NCBI GenBank assembly: GCA_902761685.1
Contig: CACWLI010000005.1
Location: 39,009 to 103,008, forward strand
Direction of reading: 5' to 3'
Origin: an uncultured Erysipelotrichaceae bacterium
GTDB lineage: Bacteria; Bacillota_I; Bacilli_A; RF39; UBA660
Length of the DNA stretch: 64,000 bases
The notes under the pieces are model-generated. The model ran no database searches and was not told where the DNA came from. It saw nothing but the letters and a program-made list of their open reading frames with translations. Numbering within the stretch: the first letter of the stretch is position 1; every line of letters begins with the position of its first letter. This document shows positions 43,992 through 51,195 of this stretch, one piece after another. Made by a program: the position numbers and the translations under genes.

Positions 43992-45382
43992 AGTTCTCCT
44001 TTATTAGTATTTTGCGTCAATAAACCATTATTTATTAACATTTTTTTAGATTTATTAATAACTGGTGCAAATGGTATTAAAAATGGTTTACCAAATGATT
44101 TAATATTACATAAATTAGTTATTAAGAAAATAAAACCAAATAGTATTCCTATAATTCCAAATACTGATGATAAAAACATTAATAAATATCTATAAAGTCT
44201 TATGAATGACTGGAAATCTTGATATGTAAAAAATATTGAACAGATAGCAGTAACTGCAACTACTATAACCATAATTGGAGATACTATTCCAGCACTTACT
44301 GCAGCATCTCCTAAAACAAGTGCTCCTAGTATTGAAAGAGAGGTCCCTCTAGAAGTGGGAGTTAAAGCATCTGCTTCATATAATAATTCAAATGTAAACA
44401 TTAATAAAAATGATTCAACTAGAGCCGGAAATGGTACACCCGATCGTTGAAGAGAAAAATTAATTAATAGATTTGTTGGAAGCATTTGCTGATCATAAGT
44501 TATTAATGATAAATAAATAGATGGAGCAAATATTGTTATAAATAGTGCGAGTAATCTTATAAATTTAACAAAAAATGCAAATATTTTTTTTTGATAATTA
44601 TCTTCATTACTATAGAAATAATCTATAAAGAATGTTGGAATTATTAATACATTATTTGAGTTTTCTGATAATATACATATTTTTCCTTCTGTTAAACATT
44701 TACAAATAGTATCAGGTTTTTCTGTTGATTTAATAGTGGGAAAAACAGAATTATTTTCTTTTCTTATTAATTCTTTTATATAATAAGTATCCAATAATTT
44801 ATCTGTTTTAATATTTGAAACTTTATTTATTACATCATTTAATAAGTCTTTATCTACAATATTATTCATATATAAAATACAGATTTTTGATTTTGTTTTA
44901 AATCCAAGAGTTAATTCTTTCATATATAAGTTTATATCTTTTATTCTTTTTCTAATTAATCCAATATTTGTATTATAGTTTTCATTAAATGAGTCTTTTG
45001 GACCTTTTATAGTGGGTTCACTTGTTGGTTCATTAATACTCCTGTCTAAATTAGCTTTAGTTTCTATTGCAATTATTTCATTTTTATAAATAATTATAGT
45101 AAAACCATTGAACAAATAATTAAACACATCATGTTCTTTTATATTAATAAAACTAATTGATGGAATATTATTTTTTATATCTTTTTTTAAAGATGATATG
45201 ATGTCATGTTTGAATATGCTTCTATTGGATAAATATTTTAGTATGAAATCATTACTTTGTATTGAAGATGAAACTGTTTGAATATTTATTATATATAATT
45301 TATTTAAAATAAAAGAAACTTCTTTTATTTGAAGATCTGGCATATATGATTTTGAGTTGTATAATTCTTTTAAAATGTTCAT
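43988..45382 (-). CDS. spore germination protein, GerAA type
   Basis: 464 residues: an N-terminal cytoplasmic domain (about 1-260) and a C-terminal membrane domain with about five TM segments. The family block RSGVPFPALVESFLLMFTFE, then EADALTPTSRG and VSAGIVSPIMVIVVA is clear. It is the A subunit of a GerA-type receptor. No SD is visible in front of the ATG at 45382, unlike most genes here. The gene is divergent from cotE, with 86 bases between. Confidence 0.92.
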   Translation of the reverse strand: MNILKELYNSKSYMPDLQIKEVSFILNKLYIINIQTVSSSIQSNDFILKYLSNRSIFKHDIISSLKKDIKNNIPSISFINIKEHDVFNYLFNGFTIIIYKNEIIAIETKANLDRSINEPTSEPTIKGPKDSFNENYNTNIGLIRKRIKDINLYMKELTLGFKTKSKICILYMNNIVDKDLLNDVINKVSNIKTDKLLDTYYIKELIRKENNSVFPTIKSTEKPDTICKCLTEGKICILSENSNNVLIIPTFFIDYFYSNEDNYQKKIFAFFVKFIRLLALFITIFAPSIYLSLITYDQQMLPTNLLINFSLQRSGVPFPALVESFLLMFTFELLYEADALTPTSRGTSLSILGALVLGDAAVSAGIVSPIMVIVVAVTAICSIFFTYQDFQSFIRLYRYLLMFLSSVFGIIGILFGFIFLITNLCNIKSFGKPFLIPFAPVINKSKKMLINNGLLTQNTNKGEL

Positions 45383-45423
45383 ATTATTATTGTGGTTTAA
45401 AAATATAAAAAAATGTATTTGTG

Positions 45424-45450
45424 ACTAATTTTTGATTTAATCATATTTTA
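45424..45450 (+). promoter_or_regulatory. putative mother-cell (sigma-E/K-like) promoter of cotE
   Basis: CATATTTTA at 45442-45450 fits the CATAnnnTA -10 of sigma-K (and loosely sigma-E), with AC 16 bases upstream as in the sigma-K -35. It lies directly before the AGGAGG of cotE. No TATAAT is present here. Confidence 0.45.
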
Positions 45451-45468
45451 TATTAGGAGGCATTTATC

Positions 45469-46008
45469 ATGTTTAATAATTATAAAGAGATAGTTACTAA
45501 AGCTATTATTGGAAAAGGTAAAAAAGCTTTTAAAAATGAATATGAAGTTAGTACTGATAAAGATGTTGATACTGTACTGGGATGTTGGGTAATAAATCAT
45601 GAGTTAAAGGGTGTTAAAGATGAAGACTATATTAAAATAAATGGTAGTTATGATATTAATATTTGGTATAGTTATGACAATAATACAAAGACAGATGTAA
45701 TAAGTAACAAAAATTATTATGAAGAGAAAGTAAAGGTAAGGGTAAGAGATAATAGTAATCTTGATAATGATGATGAAATAATAATTAGAAGTTTAAAAAA
45801 TCCAACATGTGTAGATGTTAGTAATGATAAAAATAATATTAAGTATACAATTTCTAAAGAATTAGGGATTGAAATAGTTGGCGATCAAAAGATTAGAATA
45901 CCTGTTAGTGGAAGTGAAGATGATTATGATATTATTATTGATGAAAAAGAAATAAATGATGAAATAGATAAGCAAGTGAATGAGGATTATTTAAATGATA
46001 AACAGTGA
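45469..46008 (+). CDS. cotE: outer spore coat morphogenetic protein CotE
   Basis: 179 residues, the usual length. It follows Bacillus CotE from the start (YKEIVTKAIIGKGKKAF), through GCWVINHELKG, SYDINIWYSYDNNTKT and VRDNSNLDNDDE, to an acidic C-terminal tail. CotE assembles the outer spore coat in the mother cell. With the adjacent gerA-type operon it shows that this lineage makes spores. SD AGGAGG at 45455-45460. Confidence 0.93.
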   Translation: MFNNYKEIVTKAIIGKGKKAFKNEYEVSTDKDVDTVLGCWVINHELKGVKDEDYIKINGSYDINIWYSYDNNTKTDVISNKNYYEEKVKVRVRDNSNLDNDDEIIIRSLKNPTCVDVSNDKNNIKYTISKELGIEIVGDQKIRIPVSGSEDDYDIIIDEKEINDEIDKQVNEDYLNDKQ

Positions 46009-46020
46009 AAACTGTTTTTA
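46000..46020 (+). terminator. short intrinsic terminator after cotE
   Basis: AACAGT stem, GAAA loop with the stop codon, ACTGTT, T tail. Confidence 0.65.
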
Positions 46021-46024
46021 TTTA

Positions 46025-46033
46025 TGTTAGAAT
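46025..46033 (+). promoter_or_regulatory. extended -10 only six bases before an ATG
   Basis: TGTTAGAAT; the predicted transcript start coincides with the ATG at 46040, implying a leaderless mRNA. A GTGAAA -35 candidate lies 17 bases upstream (46005-46010). Confidence 0.45.
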
Positions 46034-46039
46034 AGTTAT

Positions 46040-46435
46040 ATGAATAAAATAGAGGTTATTAAAGAATTAAAAAAGTATAATTTAGATATTAAGCGGTATA
46101 TTATTATAAGTGGTACAGCAATGGTTTTACATGGACTAAAGAGTGAAACACCAGATATAGATATATCTATTACTCCAGATTATGAGGAAGAATTATTAGA
46201 AGATTATTTAGCGGTACTTGAACACATTAATCCAAATGGAACTTTTGCATATATGATAGATGATATAATTAATTTTGGAGTTAATTATTATTCAGAGGCA
46301 AAAGAGTATATAGATGGATTTCCAGTTCAAAGTATTGATGATATAATAAAATTAAAAGAATTTTTAAATAGGGAGAAAGATAGAAAGGATTTAAAACTTC
46401 TATATAAAAGAAAAGCTCAAATTAATAATATTTGA
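46040..46435 (+). CDS. small nucleotidyltransferase-fold protein
   Basis: 131 residues of the Pol-beta-like nucleotidyltransferase superfamily: ISGTAMVLHG then the DxD metal motif PDIDISI, and a C-terminal KLKEFLNREKDRKDL typical of AbiEii/MNT-like proteins. No HEPN or antitoxin partner is adjacent, so a toxin-antitoxin role is not supported. The start has no SD; a stop lies four codons upstream and the only other Met is inside the conserved motif, so ATG 46040 is forced. Confidence 0.78.
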   Translation: MNKIEVIKELKKYNLDIKRYIIISGTAMVLHGLKSETPDIDISITPDYEEELLEDYLAVLEHINPNGTFAYMIDDIINFGVNYYSEAKEYIDGFPVQSIDDIIKLKEFLNREKDRKDLKLLYKRKAQINNI

Positions 46436-46443
46436 GTTTTTTG
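46416..46443 (+). terminator. intrinsic terminator
   Basis: CTCAAAT stem, loop TAATAAT, ATTTGAG, T run. Confidence 0.8.
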
Positions 46444-46469
46444 ATGCACATTTTTATAAAAAAGTCAAA

Positions 46470-46498
46470 TTGACAATTTTTTTTTAAAAGAGTATAAA
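46470..46498 (+). promoter_or_regulatory. sigma-A promoter of the DHH gene
   Basis: TTGACA, 17-base spacer, TATAAA; near-consensus. Confidence 0.75.
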
Positions 46499-46502
46499 TA
46501 AG

Positions 46503-46531
46503 TTATCATTTTTTTAAATGATAATATTTTT
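46503..46531 (+). other. hairpin with T run at the mRNA 5' end
   Basis: TTATCATTT stem, TTTT loop, AAATGATAA, then TATTTTTT, right at the predicted transcript start and before the SD at 46537. Either an attenuator or a 5' stabiliser. Confidence 0.5.
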
Positions 46532-46550
46532 TACGAAGGAGAGCATTTTT

Positions 46551-47603
46551 ATGCAAGATAGTAGGACTATCAAAGAGTGCCTTGATAAACTATTATGTGA
46601 GAGTGATAGAGTATTTATTGTTCCTCATAATAGACCTGATATGGATGCTTTGGGCTCTGCAATAGGTATGGCACTAATATGTAAAAAGAATAAAAAGAGA
46701 TGTTTTATTGTAATTGATGACAATATCGAAAAGTTGGAATCAGCTACAAGAAAGGTAATTGAAGAAGTTAGTGGAGAGTTTGATATCATTAAAGCGATTG
46801 ATATACCAAATTTAATTACTGATAATAGTTTGATGGTGGCTGTTGATGTTAACAAAGATTATTTGATTTCAACAAAAAAATATTTAGATGATTTTAAAAA
46901 TGTATTTGTACTTGATCATCATAAAACAGATGAGCATACTATTAAAACCCCATATTTATTTGTTGATGAAAGATTATCTAGTGTTTGTGAAGAAGTAAGT
47001 AGATTACTTTTTATGAATGGCGTTAAGATTACAAAAGACCATGCTAATTATTTACTTGCAGGTATTATTTTAGATACAAATAAACTTAGTAAAAATGTTA
47101 CTACTGATACTTTTTCTGTAGCAACAAAATTAACTAGTAAGGGAGCAGATGCTACAATAGCAAATAATATGTTCTTAGAAGATTTTGAACATGATAGAGC
47201 TATTCAACGATTAGTTGATAATACTATTTTTCCAACATATGTATTTGCAATTGCAAGTGATAAAGAAGATAGTGGAAAAATATACGATGTAGAAGATATT
47301 GCTAAAGCAGCAGATTATTTACTTAAATATCAGGTTAATGCAACTTTTGCAATTGGATATATAGATGAAGAAACAATTTCTATTAGCGCTAGAAGCAAGG
47401 GAATAATTGATGTATCAAAAGTAATGAAATTATTTGGTGGCGGAGGAAATGAACACTCTGCTGCTGCTAGAGTAAAAGGAATTGGAATCGAAGATATAAA
47501 GAAAAAAATAAATCAAATACTTATTCCAACAAGTTATTTAGATTGCGTAGCTAAAGAAGATATTATTGAAGGAAAAGGTATGACATTAAATTTGACAAAA
47601 TAA
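46551..47603 (+). CDS. DHH/DHHA1 phosphoesterase, GdpP catalytic-half-like
   Basis: About 350 residues. DHH motifs are present: HNRPDMDALGSAIG, then VAVDV, LDHHKTDEH, and a C-terminal DHHA1 domain with LFGGGGNEHSAAA. The closest family I recognise is the catalytic half of GdpP (YybT), which hydrolyses c-di-AMP; here the TM, PAS and GGDEF-like parts are absent, so it is a soluble stand-alone form (possibly Pde2/NrnA-like). The start ATG 46551 follows SD GGAGAGC; ATG 46518 lies in the 5' hairpin. Confidence 0.82.
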   Translation: MQDSRTIKECLDKLLCESDRVFIVPHNRPDMDALGSAIGMALICKKNKKRCFIVIDDNIEKLESATRKVIEEVSGEFDIIKAIDIPNLITDNSLMVAVDVNKDYLISTKKYLDDFKNVFVLDHHKTDEHTIKTPYLFVDERLSSVCEEVSRLLFMNGVKITKDHANYLLAGIILDTNKLSKNVTTDTFSVATKLTSKGADATIANNMFLEDFEHDRAIQRLVDNTIFPTYVFAIASDKEDSGKIYDVEDIAKAADYLLKYQVNATFAIGYIDEETISISARSKGIIDVSKVMKLFGGGGNEHSAAARVKGIGIEDIKKKINQILIPTSYLDCVAKEDIIEGKGMTLNLTK

Positions 47604-47651
47604 GTTGAAAATGTATTTTATAAGTGTTATTCTAAATATGGATGTGATTAT

Positions 47652-47693
47652 ATGATATATTTTAATGATTACATATTTAATAGTTTAAGATAG
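47652..47693 (+). CDS. possible 13-residue leader peptide
   Basis: ATG at 47652, MIYFNDYIFNSLR, stop TAG at 47691-47693 touching the hairpin. SD-like GGATGTG five bases before. Only suggestive. Confidence 0.3.
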   Translation: MIYFNDYIFNSLR

Positions 47694-47718
47694 AGTATTT
47701 TTATAATACTCTTTTTTT
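47692..47718 (+). terminator. intrinsic terminator just before an SD
   Basis: AGAGTATT stem, TTTAT loop, AATACTCT, seven T; SD GGGAGG starts three bases later. Confidence 0.75.
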
Positions 47719-47731
47719 GTGGGAGGTTTAA

Positions 47732-48868
47732 ATGAAAGAACAAATTGAACAAGAAAAATTAAGACTTATGGTTTTTAAAAGTGCACTTGAACTAGGTAAA
47801 AAAGTTGATGAACATTTACTTCAATTATATGGACTTGATTCAGAAAAATATACATTCATAGTTCCAATTAAAGAAAACTTTTTTGATGATGGACACTTGA
47901 AGGTTGAAATTGAAGAAACTGTACGTGGAAAAGATATGTTTTTTATAACAGATATAGGTAATTATTCTATAGAATATAAAATGCATGGATTTATTAATCA
48001 TACTAGTCCAAATGATTTAATGATGCAACTTAAAGATGGTATTGGTGCTTGTTGCTGTCATGCAAGTAAAATAAATATTGTAATGCCACTATTATATGCA
48101 GGCAGACAACATAGAAGAAATACAAGAGAAAATCTAACTTGTGGAGCTAATTTAAGAGAATTAGATCAAATAAGTAGAATTAATAGTTTTATAACTTTTG
48201 ATGCTCACGATCAAGGAGTAGAACATTCTGTATCTCATATGGAATTTGATAATTTCTATGCTACTGATACTATACTAGAAAAGTTTATAGAAAATTTAAG
48301 TGTTGAAGAGTTAAAAAATATAGTTTTTGTTGCTCCAGATAATGGTGCAACTGGAAGAAGAAATGTTTATTTAAATTCATTTAATAGCCCTTATATAAAA
48401 AGAGAAGCAGGAAGTTTTGTTAAACAAAGAGATTATAACAGACTTGAAAATGGTAAATATCCTATAATATCACATGATTATTCAGGAAATTCTAATTTGA
48501 AAGGTAAAACTGCAATTATAACGGATGATATGATTTCTAGTGGTGGAAGTATGTTAGATGTTATAGATGAACTTAGAAAGAGAAAAATAAACAAAATATA
48601 TGTAATTACAACTTATGCTTTATTTACTGAGGGAATTGATAAGTTTGATGAATACTTTAAAGAAGGAAAAATAAATGGTGTATATACTAGTAATTTATCG
48701 TATATTCCAGAAGAGTATAAAAAGTGTGAGTGGTTGCATGTATGCGACTGTTCAAAAGAGTTAGCTCAAATAATTTATAATATACACAATGATTTATCTA
48801 TTTCAGATATTCTTCGAGATAGATCAAATTCAATAAAGCTTTTAGAAAGAAAATTTAATGGTCAATAA
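47732..48868 (+). CDS. divergent ribose-phosphate pyrophosphokinase-like protein
   Basis: 378 residues, longer than typical Prs (about 315). It has the double phosphoribosyltransferase-fold layout: MPLLYAGRQHRRNTRENLTC corresponds to the flexible-loop/ATP region, HDQGVEHS, PDNGATGRR and the PRPP-binding loop IITDDMISSGGSMLD. Prs makes PRPP from ribose-5-phosphate and ATP for nucleotide synthesis. Several motifs deviate from the consensus, so it could be a second, divergent paralogue rather than the housekeeping enzyme. Monocistronic, with terminators on both sides. Confidence 0.8.
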   Translation: MKEQIEQEKLRLMVFKSALELGKKVDEHLLQLYGLDSEKYTFIVPIKENFFDDGHLKVEIEETVRGKDMFFITDIGNYSIEYKMHGFINHTSPNDLMMQLKDGIGACCCHASKINIVMPLLYAGRQHRRNTRENLTCGANLRELDQISRINSFITFDAHDQGVEHSVSHMEFDNFYATDTILEKFIENLSVEELKNIVFVAPDNGATGRRNVYLNSFNSPYIKREAGSFVKQRDYNRLENGKYPIISHDYSGNSNLKGKTAIITDDMISSGGSMLDVIDELRKRKINKIYVITTYALFTEGIDKFDEYFKEGKINGVYTSNLSYIPEEYKKCEWLHVCDCSKELAQIIYNIHNDLSISDILRDRSNSIKLLERKFNGQ

Positions 48869-48892
48869 TACTTGTTATTATTGATTTTTTTT
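48862..48892 (+). terminator. intrinsic terminator
   Basis: TCAATAATA stem, CTTGT loop, TATTATTGA, eight T. Confidence 0.9.
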
Positions 48893-48900
48893 GGACTTTA

Positions 48901-48909
48901 TGATATAAT
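48901..48909 (+). promoter_or_regulatory. extended -10 promoter of the lipoprotein/AAA+ operon
   Basis: TGATATAAT ending 23 bases before the ATG at 48933. Confidence 0.6.
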
Positions 48910-48932
48910 ATATGACACTTTATGGAGGAGAT

Positions 48933-49397
48933 ATGAAAAATAGAAAAAAAGCTTTATTGTTGTCATGTTTAACATCACTTGTTGTGTTAACAGGCTGTGG
49001 GAGTGCGACTAAAACAATTCAAATAGAAGGTGAAACATATATTCAAAGTGGAGAAGAGTATGTAAAAGTTAATGTAGCACCTAAAACATTTGAACCAGGA
49101 GAACATGTAATTTCATATCTTGTAAAGCCAAATGATGGCAGTTCAATTAATAATGGGGACTTGTATGAAGGATATAATAATCCATGGTTTAATTTAAATG
49201 AAGTTCCAGATGGATATAGAGTCATTGGATTTACTGACTATTCAACTAATAGGGGATATAGTAATTATTTAGTTTTTATATTAGTTAATGATGAAACAGT
49301 TGAAGTAGAAGGCAGTTATGATGCTAGAACTAATTCTGTTGTTTACCTTAATCCTGGAAAAGTAATAGATAGTCCAAAATTAAATTTGGGGGAATAA
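48933..49397 (+). CDS. lipoprotein of the AAA+ operon, copy 1
   Basis: 155 residues. Lysine-rich N-terminus, hydrophobic stretch and lipobox VVLTGC, with Cys at residue 22. The exported part is a small acidic beta-rich domain with no known family. Start 48933 follows TGGAGGAGAT; an ATG at 48912 has no SD. It is a tandem paralogue of the next gene, with near-identical first 22 codons and KTFEPGEHVI in common. It opens the operon that ends with the AAA+ and VWA-like proteins. Confidence 0.78.
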   Translation: MKNRKKALLLSCLTSLVVLTGCGSATKTIQIEGETYIQSGEEYVKVNVAPKTFEPGEHVISYLVKPNDGSSINNGDLYEGYNNPWFNLNEVPDGYRVIGFTDYSTNRGYSNYLVFILVNDETVEVEGSYDARTNSVVYLNPGKVIDSPKLNLGE

Positions 49398-49844
49398 ATG
49401 AAAAATAGAAAAAAAGCTTTATTATTATCATGTTTAACATCACTTGCTGTATTAACAGGTTGTGGAAGTGCAACTAAAACAATTGATATTGATGGACAAA
49501 CATATATTCAAGATGGTGAAGAATACGTCAAACTAAATATGGAACCAAAAACATTTGAACCAGGAGAACATGTGATTTATTTTACTTATAATACATCTGG
49601 TAGTTTTGGAGGAAGTAAAGGATGGGGAACTAGTAATATAGGTTTGCCAGAAACTCCAGAAGGGTATAAATATGTTAATTCATTTTCTATAGATGAAGGT
49701 ACATATGGATTTACAGATAGTATAGTTCATATGTATGTAAATGAAGTTACGGTAGAAGTAACACCAACTTATAATTCAAAAACAAATAAGATTGAATACA
49801 CTTTACCAGGTGTTGTTGTGGAAAGCTTAAAATTAAATGACTAA
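49398..49844 (+). CDS. lipoprotein of the AAA+ operon, copy 2
   Basis: 148 residues, directly abutting copy 1. Same signal peptide and lipobox (AVLTGC), same YIQDGEEYVKLN and KTFEPGEHVI, but a different Gly/Ser-rich middle (GSFGGSKGWGTSN). The SD is GGGGGA in the last codons of copy 1. Signal-peptide DNA is more conserved than the mature part, as expected after a recent duplication with divergence of the exposed part. Function unknown. Confidence 0.78.
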   Translation: MKNRKKALLLSCLTSLAVLTGCGSATKTIDIDGQTYIQDGEEYVKLNMEPKTFEPGEHVIYFTYNTSGSFGGSKGWGTSNIGLPETPEGYKYVNSFSIDEGTYGFTDSIVHMYVNEVTVEVTPTYNSKTNKIEYTLPGVVVESLKLND

Positions 49845-49867
49845 TAATATGAAGAGGGGGTTAAATA

Positions 49868-51193
49868 GTGCAAATTTTTGGCATGGAAGATACATTAATT
49901 CAAATTCAAAGTATTAAGAATATTACGAGCATTAGATTAAATGGAATTATTTATACTCAAGATGATAAAGAAAAAATGGAATTAGTGCCAATATTAAGTG
50001 TAACTTACGATGGCAATAAATCTTTATCTTTAACATCTAAAGAAAAGTATTTTGATGCTTTTGTAAAAAAAGTAACAGAAGTATATAATGACGAAAAAAA
50101 TAATATTATAGAAGATAGTTTAACAGATCCATTTAGATTACGTAGTCATATACAAATAGATGAACATACTAAAGAAGTTCTTGAGAGTGGAAGATTAACT
50201 AATCTTGAGGATATTTATAAATATTATGATGATAAAAAGCCATATTCTAATAGTTTATTATTTCAAAAAGATGAATTTAGATTATTATTACCAATTATAA
50301 AATATCATTTAGAAGATTTATTTAGTAGAACAGATAATCAAGTAAAATTTGGTAATGATTTTCAAGGTTATAGAGATAATTTTATTCTAACAGCTAATGT
50401 TGATGGGATAGAAAAAACAATAAATATGTATATATACAAAGAGAATGATAATGAATACTTAATTTCGATTGGTGGAATTTTTTCAAATTATAGTTCTATA
50501 GAAATGAGTATTAAATTTAAAAATGATCGAATCGAAGTGATAATGAATAGTATAAGTTATGAATTATATTCTGAATATATATATCAAGCTAATAATGAAA
50601 AGATAAAACAAGTTGTTAGTATCAGTAAATCAAATAGACCAATTATATACGAAAATAAAGATTTAGAAGAAAGCGAGAATGTATATCATAATATTACTGA
50701 TTTGGATAGTAAATCAAATTTTAGATGGTTTAAGTTACCATGGAATGCTTTATATGGAATAAATAACGAAGTTAATTCTTTAAGTGGTAGTGAAAAAATG
50801 ATTAAAACATATTCAATGTATGTATTAGTACTTGATAATTCATTTATGAAAAAAGAGAATTATTCAAAAACATTTAAAAAGAGTAGTAATGTAACTATTA
50901 CGACAGAAGATTTAGTCATGGATGAAGTAATGAAAAATACTACATGTATATGTATATCACCAATTGAAAATTTATATGCTATAGAAACAGCTTTTTTAAA
51001 TACTAGATATCCTAATGGATATTATTTAGAAAAATTAATTAATAAATATTTTTATCATGTTGTTAAAAGTGAAGAAGGTGTTTGCGCTATCTTGCTTGCA
51101 AATGGTATAAGTATAAATAAAGATGATGTGCTTGTTAATGCTGATTTAATAGACACACAAAAGATGTTAAATCTTATAAAGGGGAGTAAATAA
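49868..51193 (+). CDS. unknown soluble protein of the AAA+ operon
   Basis: 441 residues, GTG start at 49868 with SD GAGGGGG; an in-frame ATG at 49883 is a second possibility. No signal peptide, TM or recognised motif. The central part is beta-rich (around 160-230). Two bases separate it from the AAA+ gene, so they are co-expressed. It could be the substrate adaptor of the ATPase, but this is only position-based. Confidence 0.6.
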   Translation: MQIFGMEDTLIQIQSIKNITSIRLNGIIYTQDDKEKMELVPILSVTYDGNKSLSLTSKEKYFDAFVKKVTEVYNDEKNNIIEDSLTDPFRLRSHIQIDEHTKEVLESGRLTNLEDIYKYYDDKKPYSNSLLFQKDEFRLLLPIIKYHLEDLFSRTDNQVKFGNDFQGYRDNFILTANVDGIEKTINMYIYKENDNEYLISIGGIFSNYSSIEMSIKFKNDRIEVIMNSISYELYSEYIYQANNEKIKQVVSISKSNRPIIYENKDLEESENVYHNITDLDSKSNFRWFKLPWNALYGINNEVNSLSGSEKMIKTYSMYVLVLDNSFMKKENYSKTFKKSSNVTITTEDLVMDEVMKNTTCICISPIENLYAIETAFLNTRYPNGYYLEKLINKYFYHVVKSEEGVCAILLANGISINKDDVLVNADLIDTQKMLNLIKGSK

Positions 51194-51195
51194 TA

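Larger units (their letters stand above)
47605..47731 (+). promoter_or_regulatory. leader of the PRPP-synthetase-like gene with hairpin
   Basis: TTGAAA, 17-base spacer, TATTCT with TGT upstream (47605-47633). A 13-codon mini-ORF follows (47652-47693, SD-like GGATGTG), ending at a terminator hairpin next to the SD. A TATAAT at 47702-47707 inside the hairpin is an alternative -10. Confidence 0.4.

Noticed and set aside
46040..46435. Toxin-antitoxin module around the nucleotidyltransferase
   Set aside because: No HEPN or antitoxin gene is adjacent; neighbours are cotE and a DHH enzyme with separate promoters and terminators.
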